Below are positions 8,492-16,366 of a DNA stretch of 64,000 bases, in pieces. The stretch is taken from contig CALFBB010000011.1 in the NCBI GenBank assembly GCA_937944885.1, forward strand, positions 1 through 64,000, given 5' to 3'. The position numbers were made by a program, and so were the translations under genes. The notes beneath the pieces are model-generated. The model was not told where the DNA came from, searched no databases, and saw only the letters and a list, made by a program, of their open reading frames with translations. Source of the stretch: an uncultured cyanobacterium. Lineage in GTDB: Bacteria > Cyanobacteriota > Cyanobacteriia > Thermostichales > Thermostichaceae. The first letter of the stretch is position 1, and every line of letters begins with the position of its first letter.

Positions 8492-8956
8492 ATGTCGAAA
8501 CGTGATATGCAGGTTGTCCTGCGCCAGCCCATCCCGGGACTAGGCAAACCTGGAGAAGTGGTCAGTGTTAAACCTGGCTATGCCCGCAATTATCTTTTCC
8601 CCCGGCAGATGGCGGTACGGGTTACGCCTGGCTTGCTCAAGGAGCAGCAGATGCGCCTAGAGCAGGAAGTAGCCCGCAAGGTGGCGGAAAAACAGCAGGC
8701 GGAAAGCTACAAAACGGCCCTAGAGACCATTGGTCGCTTTGTGGTTCGCAAAAAAGTGGGAGAAAACGATTTGCTCTTTGGGCAAGTGACCAGCGCCGAC
8801 ATTGCAGAAGTGGTGTTGGCCACCAGTGGTCTAGATATTGATCGCCGCAACATTTCTCTGCCAGAGGAGATCAAGAAAACCGGTGTTTACCCTGTGCAGG
8901 TGAAGCTACATCCCGAGGTAACTGCCACCCTACGCATTCAAGTTACCCCTGATTGA
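8492..8956 (+). CDS. rplI: 50S ribosomal protein L9
   Basis: The 154-residue protein starts MSKRDMQVVLRQPIPGLGKPGEVVSVKPGYARNYL (written here only to show order: GLGKPGEVV, VKPGYARNYL, FPRQMAV), the N-terminal domain signature of L9. A long central helix rich in Glu/Gln/Lys and a C-terminal domain ending LRIQVTPD follow. L9 binds 23S rRNA near the L1 stalk and spans the ribosome surface. The ATG at 8492 fits the family N-terminus; the open frame upstream does not. In many bacteria rplI precedes dnaB, as it does here. Confidence 0.95.
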   Translation: MSKRDMQVVLRQPIPGLGKPGEVVSVKPGYARNYLFPRQMAVRVTPGLLKEQQMRLEQEVARKVAEKQQAESYKTALETIGRFVVRKKVGENDLLFGQVTSADIAEVVLATSGLDIDRRNISLPEEIKKTGVYPVQVKLHPEVTATLRIQVTPD

Positions 8957-9153
8957 AGGGATCCAACCTCAGGGGAGCCCTGAACTGAAAACTGGACTGG
9001 AATAGACTGAAAGGGCCAGCTCAACAGGATCCCTGGGTTGCGGGTGGTAGGTATGGTTCCGTCTACGGAACGAGTGGGTATGCTCAACCTAGAACCCTGC
9101 ATCAACAAGCAACTTAAGAGGCTAAGCTGACGTGCTCATGTGCTGTAAGGCCA

Positions 9154-10968
9154 TTGAGCCAGAGCTGGGTTCTTCCTTTATCCTGGCTTGCGGTGATCAG
9201 CGATTACGACCTGACGGGCGGAGATCGGCTTCCTCCCCAAAATGTAGAAGCGGAAGAGGAGATCTTGGGTGGGATCCTCCTGGATCCGGATGCACTGGTA
9301 CGGGTGGCAGAACTGTTGCGCCCAGAGATGTTTTATGTTTCTGCCCATCAAGAGATTTATCGGGCCGCTCTTCAGCTGCACAATCAGGGGCAACCCACTG
9401 ATTTGATGACCGTTTCTGCCTGGTTAGCGGATCATCACCTGCTAGAGCGGGTAGGAGGAACAGGGGCCATCCGTCGTCTGCTGGAGCAAACGGTTAGCAG
9501 TGTCAACATCGACCAGTATGCTCGTCTGGTCCTGGACAAATACATGCGCCGGCGACTGATCCAAGTGAGCAACAACCTAGCTCGTTTGGCCTACGACACC
9601 AGTCAGCCACTGCCCCAGATCATGGATCAAGCGGAACAGCAGGTGTTTGGTCTGACCCAAGAGCGGGTGCAGCGCAGCCTCATTCCTGCTTCTGACATTT
9701 TGGTCAACATCTTCTCGGATCTAGAAGAGAAGTTTCAAAGTGGGGCTCAGATCCCAGGGATCCCTACCAAATTCATCGATCTGGACAACCTTACCCAAGG
9801 CTTGCAGCGTTCTGATTTGTTGATCTTGGCGGGGCGCCCTTCCATGGGGAAAACCAGCCTAGCCCTCAACATTGCTCAAAATGTGGCTGCTTATTCCAGA
9901 CAACCGGTGGCCATTTTTAGCTTAGAAATGTCCCGGGAGCAACTGGTGCAGCGTCTTTTGGCCAGTGAGGCCCGCATCGACAGCAGCCGTTTGCGTTCTG
10001 GGCGCATCAGTGAAAACGAGTGGCAACGCCTCGGGCAGGCGATCGGCTTTTTGTCGCAGCTGCCCCTTTTTATTGACGACACCCCCAACTGCACCGTCAC
10101 CGAAATTCGCTCCAAGGCGCGTCGTCTGCAGGCAGAACAGGGAGGAAGCTTGGGGATGGTGTTAATCGACTATCTCCAACTGATGCAGGGATCCACCGCC
10201 GACAACCGCGTGCAGGAGCTCTCCCGCATTACCCGTGGGCTGAAAGCCCTAGCCAAAGAGCTAATGGTGCCGGTGGTGGTGCTGTCTCAACTCAGTCGGG
10301 CAGTGGAGTCCCGCTCGGATAAACGCCCACAACTGGCAGATCTGCGGGAATCAGGCTGCCTGGCCGGAGATACCCAAGTGCTGGATGTGGATCGGGGCAA
10401 AGTGTGGCGATTAGAGGAACTGGCTGCCGGCCTAGCTGCAGAAGCACTACCCCGTCTCCTTAGCTTGAACGGGCGTGGCCGTTTGGTGCCTCAAAAGCCG
10501 GTGAAAGTGTTTTGCAGCGGCCACCAACCCACTTACACCCTGAAGACCCGTCTTAATTTTTCTGTTCAGGCTACCGGCAACCATCCTTTTTTTACCCCGC
10601 AAGGTTGGAAAGCCCTCGATGATCTGCAACTGGAGGAAGAAGTAGCAGTAGTGCTGCAGGAGGAGTTGGTTTGGGATCCAGTTATCTCGATTAGCGAGCC
10701 GGGAGAGCCACAGCCGGTCTACGACATCGAGATGCCCCGCCACCACAACTTTGTTGCCAATGGCCTGCTGGTTCACAACAGCATTGAACAGGATGCTGAT
10801 CTGGTAATGATGCTCTACCGCCCGGAGTACTACGATCCCAATACCAGCGATCGGGGCATTGCTGAGGTGATTGTAGCTAAGCATCGCAATGGCCCTACGG
10901 GTACAGTGCGGCTGCTGTTTGAAAACCAGTACACTCAATTTCGGAATTTGGCGGATCCCAACCGTTAG
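9154..10968 (+). CDS. dnaB: replicative DNA helicase DnaB interrupted by a mini-intein
   Basis: The ORF encodes the N-terminal DnaB domain (DRLPPQNVEAEEEILGG), the RecA-like domain with Walker A GRPSMGKTS, IFSLEMS, and the DYLQLMQG Walker B region. The segment ADLRESG is interrupted by an in-frame intein at 10357-10779; the sequence then continues SIEQDADLVMMLYRPEYY to the C-terminus. After removal of 141 residues the helicase would be about 463 residues, the normal size. The start is uncertain: TTG 9154 has a weak TAAGG upstream, while GTG 9193 fits the family length. DnaB unwinds DNA at the replication fork as a hexamer, so active splicing would be needed for viability if this is the only dnaB. 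Confidence 0.95.
   Translation: MSQSWVLPLSWLAVISDYDLTGGDRLPPQNVEAEEEILGGILLDPDALVRVAELLRPEMFYVSAHQEIYRAALQLHNQGQPTDLMTVSAWLADHHLLERVGGTGAIRRLLEQTVSSVNIDQYARLVLDKYMRRRLIQVSNNLARLAYDTSQPLPQIMDQAEQQVFGLTQERVQRSLIPASDILVNIFSDLEEKFQSGAQIPGIPTKFIDLDNLTQGLQRSDLLILAGRPSMGKTSLALNIAQNVAAYSRQPVAIFSLEMSREQLVQRLLASEARIDSSRLRSGRISENEWQRLGQAIGFLSQLPLFIDDTPNCTVTEIRSKARRLQAEQGGSLGMVLIDYLQLMQGSTADNRVQELSRITRGLKALAKELMVPVVVLSQLSRAVESRSDKRPQLADLRESGCLAGDTQVLDVDRGKVWRLEELAAGLAAEALPRLLSLNGRGRLVPQKPVKVFCSGHQPTYTLKTRLNFSVQATGNHPFFTPQGWKALDDLQLEEEVAVVLQEELVWDPVISISEPGEPQPVYDIEMPRHHNFVANGLLVHNSIEQDADLVMMLYRPEYYDPNTSDRGIAEVIVAKHRNGPTGTVRLLFENQYTQFRNLADPNR
10357..10779 (+). mobile_element. DnaB mini-intein (141 residues, no endonuclease)
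   Basis: The intein starts at Cys (CLAGDTQVLD, block A) directly after RESG and ends with VHN followed by Ser of SIEQD. Block B is ATGNHPFFTPQGW with the TxxH motif. Block F is VYDIEMPRHHNFVANG, and block G is GLLVHN. All residues needed for splicing (Cys1, block B Thr and His, penultimate His, terminal Asn, Ser+1) are present. There is no LAGLIDADG endonuclease between blocks B and F. The insertion point is the RESG/SIEQ site also occupied in Synechocystis DnaB. Splicing competence is inferred from the motifs. Confidence 0.93.
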
Positions 10969-11066
10969 GACAGAACCTCCCCTGTGCTGAGGGTAACCCC
11001 ACAAGTGTTAGCTTGGGGTAGCTCTACCCAAGCAGTGATTCATCGGGAACCCCCGCGGGATTAAAA

Positions 11067-11963
11067 ATGTTTAAGAATCTCTTGATTGCCACCGATCGCC
11101 AAGATGGCTTGCAACGGTTTGGTAAATGTTTAGAAGACCTACACAGCAGCGGCATTGAGCGCATCGCCTTTGTCCACAGCATCACTTGGCAGGAGGACAG
11201 CATTGGTATTCCCGAAGACATTACCCCGGAAATTCAGGCCCAGCAGGCGGAGTTGCAGGAGCTGTTGGGTACTATTCCAGCAGGTCTGGAGGTGAAAGCC
11301 TTGGTACAGGTGGGCAAGCCGGTGGATCTCATCTTGAAAGGGATCCAACAATACGGCTCGGATCTGTTGATCACCGGCATGGGTACCCACAATTTACTTA
11401 CGGAAAAACTCTTCGGCAGCACCACCATTGCCCTGTTACCGAAGCTGAAGATCCCGGTGATGGTGATGCGCCCGCAGCTGATTGCCACTTTCACCTTGGA
11501 AGAACTGCGGTTGCGTAGCCGCCATCTGTTCCGCTACATTTTGGTCCCCTTCGACTTTGAAGAACCGCGGCGAAAATTGCTCACCCATCTCAGTCAGCTG
11601 CTGCCGAATACTCCCCAGTGTCAAGCGGTTACCCTGCTCTATGTTATCGATCCCAGCGCTCGCCGCAACCAAGGCTCCGATTTGCAGGCGCTCAAGCGCA
11701 AGGCTGAAGCCGACCTGGCCCAGGCCATCCAACCGCTGCTGGAACAGGTTCAGCCGGTGCAGCTGCGCACCTCGGTGCGGGTCGGCTCTCCCCTGAAAGA
11801 GATCCTGACCACTGCTGCTGAGGAAGATATGACTGCGATTGCCACTGCTTCCCCCAATGTGGGCAGCTTCTGGGAATGGTCGGTGCGTAGTTTAACCGGA
11901 GAAATTCTGCGGCAGAGCTGGCATCCGGTGTTGTTTTTCCCGCGCGGAGCTCTGGCCAAATAA
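11067..11963 (+). CDS. tandem-domain universal stress protein
   Basis: The 298-residue protein contains two UspA-type alpha/beta domains. The first begins MFKNLLIATD, with the nucleotide-loop segment ITGMGTHNLL...GSTTIALLPKLKIPVMVMRPQ. The second begins near YILVPFDFEEPRR and has ATASPNVGSFWEW...GEILRQSWHPVLFFPRG. The domain-1 loop resembles the ATP-binding G-2x-G-9x-G(S/T) pattern. Such proteins act in the cytoplasm in stress response, sometimes with bound ATP. It lies 28 bases before larB on the same strand. Confidence 0.88.
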   Translation: MFKNLLIATDRQDGLQRFGKCLEDLHSSGIERIAFVHSITWQEDSIGIPEDITPEIQAQQAELQELLGTIPAGLEVKALVQVGKPVDLILKGIQQYGSDLLITGMGTHNLLTEKLFGSTTIALLPKLKIPVMVMRPQLIATFTLEELRLRSRHLFRYILVPFDFEEPRRKLLTHLSQLLPNTPQCQAVTLLYVIDPSARRNQGSDLQALKRKAEADLAQAIQPLLEQVQPVQLRTSVRVGSPLKEILTTAAEEDMTAIATASPNVGSFWEWSVRSLTGEILRQSWHPVLFFPRGALAK

Positions 11964-11991
11964 CCCAATAACAACCCAATAAGGTGTTGCT

Positions 11992-12807
11992 TTGAACGAA
12001 CCCGTTATGGCTTCTGAACAGACGCTGCGGCATCTGCTGCAAGCGGTAGCTCAGGGGAAACTCTCCCCAGAACAGGCCCTGCAAGCCTATCGGTTCTTAC
12101 CTTTTGAGGCAGTGGGAGACTTTGCCCATGTGGATCACCACCGCTCCCTGCGCACCGGTTTTCCGGAAGCTGTGTGGGGACCGGGCAAAACCCCAGCACA
12201 AATTGCCCAGATCCTGGAGCAGTTGTACCGTCAGGGAGCCTTTGCCTTGGCTACCCGGATTGAGGCCTCAGTCTATGAACAGATCCGGTGCCAGCTGCCC
12301 CAGGTGCAGTATTCTCCAGTGGCACGGCTGTGTTGGATCCCGCGCACCCAGAAGATCACTTATCCCGGCCAGCTGAGTGTGATCTCCGCCGGCACTGCCG
12401 ATCTGCCGGTGGCCGAGGAAGCAGCCCTGACTGCCGAGCTATCGGGGTTTCAAGTGAAACGCCTCTGGGATGTGGGGGTGGCCGGGATCCATCGCTTGCT
12501 GCAAAACCGACAAGCTTTGGAGGCGGATGTGCTGATTGTGGTGGCCGGCATGGAGGGGGCTCTAGCCAGTGTAGTAGCGGGTTTAGCCAACTGCCCGGTG
12601 ATCGCGGTACCCACCAGCATTGGCTACGGAGCCAGTTTTCAAGGCCTGGCCGCCCTGCTAACCATGCTTAACTCCTGTGCAGCCGGCGTAGGGGTAGTCA
12701 ACATTGACAACGGCTTTGGGGCGGCCATCCTAGCCGGCCAGATCCTGCGCTGTGGCCAGCAAATGGCTGCTCGCCTACACTCTGCCTCTGCAAATCCAGA
12801 AGCATGA
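11992..12807 (+). CDS. larB: LarB: pyridinium-3,5-biscarboxylate mononucleotide synthase family
   Basis: The protein belongs to the LarB family, related to PurE. LarB carboxylates and hydrolyses nicotinic acid adenine dinucleotide in the first step of nickel-pincer cofactor synthesis. Visible features are an N-terminal helical region (FAHVDHHRSLRTGFPE), then SAGTADLPVAEEA, GVAGIHRLL, VVAGMEGALASVVAGL and PTSIGYGASFQG, matching the PurE-like active-site core. The start is TTG 11992 or ATG 12007 (MASEQTL), the latter with AAGG upstream. LarC, LarE and LarA are not in this window. Confidence 0.9.
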   Translation: MNEPVMASEQTLRHLLQAVAQGKLSPEQALQAYRFLPFEAVGDFAHVDHHRSLRTGFPEAVWGPGKTPAQIAQILEQLYRQGAFALATRIEASVYEQIRCQLPQVQYSPVARLCWIPRTQKITYPGQLSVISAGTADLPVAEEAALTAELSGFQVKRLWDVGVAGIHRLLQNRQALEADVLIVVAGMEGALASVVAGLANCPVIAVPTSIGYGASFQGLAALLTMLNSCAAGVGVVNIDNGFGAAILAGQILRCGQQMAARLHSASANPEA

Positions 12808-13069
12808 CTCAGACCTAGGATCAGCTAGGCAGATCACCCAGATTGGGCAAAGATTAAGTAATGTAAATAAACCTTGGAAAATAAAAGCTATACTCAGGCC
12901 ATATCCGGCTCCCCCTGCCGGCGTTATCCTATCTCCACAGCAGGGCTGCAGTTGGGGGACACTCCACCCAGAGTTCTTCATCCTGCTGGGTCAGCTGCTA
13001 AAGTTCTGACGGAGAAGGATGGCAACTTTTTTCTGAACTGTTTTCCCTCGGTCAAGCCAATACGCCGAT
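12808..13069. other. gene-free gap before terC
   Basis: About 260 bases with no convincing ORF. It begins with AT-richer sequence and includes TATACT at 12889-12894, but no matching -35 element at normal spacing. It presumably holds the terC promoter. Confidence 0.3.
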
Positions 13070-13894
13070 ATGTCAATGGATGCAATCTTGGGTTTTCCAC
13101 AAAAGATCATTTCCTCTTTTAGCTGGACCGATCTCTTCTTGATAGGAGCTTTAGTTTTCTTAGAAGCGGCTCTCTCTGCCGACAATGCTGTTGCCTTGGC
13201 TGCTTTGGTGAAGCATTTGCCCACTCCCCAGCAGCAAAACCGCGCCTTACGCTGGGGCATTGTGGGTGCCTATGGCTTTCGGATTGCCATTGTCTTTGCG
13301 GCGGTTTGGCTGGTGGAGTATCCACCGGCCCAGTTTTTCGGGGCCTGTTATCTGCTTTGGCTGGCCTGGCAGCACTTTCGTGGAGAAGAAGCAGGGGAAG
13401 AACAAGACCTGACGCGCCATGCCAATTTTTGGCAGACCCTGATTATGGTGGAGCTGACGGATTTGGTGTTTTCCTTTGACAGCATCGCCGCTTCGGTGGC
13501 TGTCTCCCGCAAAGCTTGGGTGATCATTGTTGGGGGGATTCTGGGTATTACCTTGATGCGCTACATGGCCTCGCTCTTTTTGCGCTGGTTGGATGAGTTC
13601 TCCCGCTTGGAAGATGCTGCTTTTGCCATCATTGCCCTGGTGGGGGGCACCATGTTGTTTGAGGTGTTTTTCCCGCACATTGAAATCCCAGAGTGGGGAG
13701 TGATGGTTGCGGTCATTCCCCTATTTATCTGGGGCTTCTCGCGGCGGACGGGATCCGACCCTGAGGAGGAGGAAAACCTATCCATGCCCAACCTGAATGT
13801 GCTGTGCACTGCTGGCGGGAATGAACGACAAGAGCAGGAAGGGATCCCCTCTGGCCCTGACGGCGAGGCTACCCCAGAACTGCAACCGGATTAA
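13070..13894 (+). CDS. TerC-family integral membrane protein
   Basis: A 274-residue membrane protein with about seven hydrophobic helices. It carries the TerC signature ALSADNAVALAAL in the first membrane region and a second acidic intramembrane motif, ELTDLVFSFDSIAASVAV. These paired acidic segments characterise TerC/Alx proteins, implicated in metal ion (especially Mn2+) export and, in chloroplasts, thylakoid membrane biogenesis. A hydrophilic Glu/Pro-rich tail of about 45 residues follows the last helix. Substrate cannot be decided from sequence. Confidence 0.88.
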   Translation: MSMDAILGFPQKIISSFSWTDLFLIGALVFLEAALSADNAVALAALVKHLPTPQQQNRALRWGIVGAYGFRIAIVFAAVWLVEYPPAQFFGACYLLWLAWQHFRGEEAGEEQDLTRHANFWQTLIMVELTDLVFSFDSIAASVAVSRKAWVIIVGGILGITLMRYMASLFLRWLDEFSRLEDAAFAIIALVGGTMLFEVFFPHIEIPEWGVMVAVIPLFIWGFSRRTGSDPEEEENLSMPNLNVLCTAGGNERQEQEGIPSGPDGEATPELQPD

Positions 13895-13973
13895 CCGCCG
13901 GCTCTGCTTAACCCCACGTTGCGTTGTCGGGCAGGGATCCCTAGGCTGACAGGGGAAGGCATAGAAATAGTAA

Positions 13974-14867
13974 ATGAAGTATCTTAACCGGTGGGCGAAG
14001 CGCAACAGCATGAGCAGCGGCCAACAGACCCAATCTGCGAAGGTGAGTGAACCTCCGCTTGCAGCTTCTGCCGGGGAGCCTGTGCCCCTGGTGGAGCTGC
14101 GCCAAGTTAGCAAACGCTTTGGCTCGACGGTGGTCTTTGAAGATGTGGATCTGAAGGTGTATCGGGGTGAGGCCCTGGGCCTGGTGGGGCCATCCGGTAC
14201 GGGCAAATCCACCCTGCTGCGCATCATTGCCGGGCTGACAGAACCGGATGCCGGAGAAGTATTGTGGTGTGGGATCCCCTTGCCGGAGATTCAAGCCCAT
14301 CATCGGACTCCCCCTTTGCGGGTAGGGATGGTCTTTCAGCAGGCGGCCCTATTCGACTCTCTGACGGTGGAGGAGAATGTTGGCTTTTTGCTCTATCAAC
14401 ACTCCCGCTTGCCCCGCTCCCGCATTCGGGAATTGGTAGCCGCTAAGCTGGAGGCTGTGGGGCTAGCAGGCAAGGAGCACAACTTACCGGAGGAGCTCTC
14501 GGGCGGGATGCGCAAGCGGGCTAGCTTTGCCCGCGCCATTATGGAGGATCCCTCTTTACCTCAGGATGAGCCCCAGTTGCTGCTTTACGATGAGCCAACG
14601 GCAGGATTGGATCCGATTGCCTCCACCGTGATCGAGGATCTCATTCGGGATCTGCAACAGGTGAAAAAAGCTTGTGAGAGCTACATTGTCGTTACTCACC
14701 AACACAGCACTATCCGACGAGCCACCGACCGCATTGTGCTTCTTGCCCAGGGAAAGGTGCAGTGGGAGGGATCGGTGCAGCAGATTGAAACGTGTGACAA
14801 CCCCTTTGTGCGGCAATTTTTCAGCGGTAGCGTAGAAGGACCCATTCAAGTGGCGGGGCAGGTGTGA
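13974..14867 (+). CDS. MlaF/TGD3-like ABC transporter ATP-binding protein
   Basis: ABC ATPase with Walker A GPSGTGKST, the Q-loop MVFQQAALFDSLTVEENV, the signature LSGGMRKRASFARAI typical of MlaF-type proteins, Walker B LLLYDEPTAGLDPIAS and the H-loop VVTHQHST. The motif GMRKR and the adjacent MCE-domain gene point to the lipid-transport system known as Mla in proteobacteria and TGD in chloroplasts. ATG 13974 is the listed start; an internal ATG (MSSGQQ) 36 bases downstream is possible. The stop codon overlaps the start of the MCE gene (TGATG), showing coupling. The MlaE-like permease is not adjacent. Confidence 0.88.
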   Translation: MKYLNRWAKRNSMSSGQQTQSAKVSEPPLAASAGEPVPLVELRQVSKRFGSTVVFEDVDLKVYRGEALGLVGPSGTGKSTLLRIIAGLTEPDAGEVLWCGIPLPEIQAHHRTPPLRVGMVFQQAALFDSLTVEENVGFLLYQHSRLPRSRIRELVAAKLEAVGLAGKEHNLPEELSGGMRKRASFARAIMEDPSLPQDEPQLLLYDEPTAGLDPIASTVIEDLIRDLQQVKKACESYIVVTHQHSTIRRATDRIVLLAQGKVQWEGSVQQIETCDNPFVRQFFSGSVEGPIQVAGQV

Positions 14868-16081
14868 TGCGTTCACGGGCAGTACGAGAAGGAGCCGTAG
14901 GACTGTTAATCCTGGCGGGAGCCTTGGGATTTGCCGGTCTATTCCTCTGGATTTACAACCTGCGCTTTGGTGGCCAAGGCTTCCGCTTCACCGTTACCTA
15001 CACCAACGTGGCCGGCCTAACCGAGGGATCCAGTGTGCGGCTGCGGGGGGTGAATGTGGGTCGGGTGGAGCGCATTGTGCCCCAACCTGGGCAAGTAGAA
15101 GTACAGGTCGCGGTGGACCAGCCCTTGGCCATCCCGCGGGATGCCATCTTCTTCACCAGTCAGACCGGCTTGGTGGGAGAAACTGTGATGGATATTCTGC
15201 CCCGCAACAGCGGCGATATCCAGGCTCTGGCGGGATCCCCCTTGGCAGAAGATTGCAACCGCCGCCAAATCGTCTGTGATGGGGATGTGGTGGAGGGAAC
15301 CCCCGGCGTGGATTTTGGCCAGTTGCTAACGCAAATGGATCGGCTGATTACCCGGGTCAACGACGATGCCCTCTTCGAGAACCTTAACCTCACTTTGGCA
15401 GGGGTCACCCGTCTTGCCAATAGTGTTGCCGATTTATCTGAGACTTTAGAGGAGCGTGTCTCTGCTTTACGCACTGAGGATCTGGATCTTTCCCAGTTCA
15501 CAGTTGCTGCCACCGCCATCCAAGAGGCTGCTGCCTCCGTTAGCCGAACAGCCCGCAGCTTTCAATCGGCTTTCGATGAGCTCACCCGCCTCGTTGAACA
15601 AAACCGCACCTTTCTAAATGCTTCCTTACAGAATGTGCAACGGGTCAGCGAAGATCTACAAGCCATGTCCAGTGCAGTGCGCCCCCTGATCACGAATCCG
15701 CAGCTGCAAACGGATGTGGAGCAGATTGTAGCGAATGTGCGGGTGGCCTCCGCCAATGTAGCTGAGGCTACAGAGGATCTGCGACAGATTTCCGCCAACC
15801 TCAATGATCCGGGCACAATGGCCACCCTCAGGCAAACCCTCGACTCCGCTCGAGTGACCTTTCAGAATATCCAGAAAATCAGCGCCGATATTGACGAGCT
15901 GACGGGGGATCCTCAATTTCGCCGTAGCTTGCGAGATTTGGTGCTGGGTTTGAGTGGTCTGGTCTCCAGTGTTCCCGGGGATCCCGGTGACCCAGTTCAG
16001 CCTGCAGCAGCAGAGTACCATTTCCGGTTTGTACCTGTTTCTTTTGTGGATGCAAATGCAATCGCTAGCCCATCCCAGTAA
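14867..16081 (+). CDS. MCE-domain (MlaD/TGD2-like) lipid transport protein
   Basis: The product has one N-terminal membrane anchor (GAVGLLILAGALGFAGLFLWIY), then the MCE domain with FTVTYTNVAGLTEGSSVRLRGVNVGRV and FTSQTGLVGETVMDILP. A long helical C-terminal part is rich in Ala, Asn, Asp and Thr and probably forms coiled coil. MlaD/TGD2 proteins bind phospholipid in the periplasm and feed or drain a membrane permease. The gene overlaps the preceding ATPase gene by one base at ATG 14867; GTG 14864 is an alternative. Together they form a two-gene lipid-trafficking operon. Confidence 0.9.
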   Translation: MRSRAVREGAVGLLILAGALGFAGLFLWIYNLRFGGQGFRFTVTYTNVAGLTEGSSVRLRGVNVGRVERIVPQPGQVEVQVAVDQPLAIPRDAIFFTSQTGLVGETVMDILPRNSGDIQALAGSPLAEDCNRRQIVCDGDVVEGTPGVDFGQLLTQMDRLITRVNDDALFENLNLTLAGVTRLANSVADLSETLEERVSALRTEDLDLSQFTVAATAIQEAAASVSRTARSFQSAFDELTRLVEQNRTFLNASLQNVQRVSEDLQAMSSAVRPLITNPQLQTDVEQIVANVRVASANVAEATEDLRQISANLNDPGTMATLRQTLDSARVTFQNIQKISADIDELTGDPQFRRSLRDLVLGLSGLVSSVPGDPGDPVQPAAAEYHFRFVPVSFVDANAIASPSQ

Positions 16082-16366
16082 GTCTTGGCAGGTACCTGTA
16101 ATAATTGAAAGCAAACCGGGTTACGGGCAGCGCCGCTTGGACCTATCCCCCAGCTGAGAGGACCTTGACGGTTCCAGCAACTGGCTTCTGCAGAGGTCTG
16201 AGGGCAGCTCCCCCTTTCCCAATGCTTTGTAGGTGCTTTATAGGTGGTGGATCTGACCGCCGACAGGGCCTGTATCTCAATTTTGGGGTCAATTGAGTCC
16301 ATCTACGGGATCCCTTAGACTATCCCTTACTTGGATGGGTATTCCCATCCTTTCCCAACCCTTGCC
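16082..16366. other. gene-free gap between MCE gene and acs
   Basis: About 285 bases with no good ORF. The acs frame is open from 16331, but homology-like sequence begins at 16367. No clear terminator or promoter stands out. Confidence 0.3.

Noticed and set aside
10447-11004. 185-residue minus-strand ORF over the dnaB intein region
   Set aside because: Antisense shadow of dnaB with no recognisable domain.
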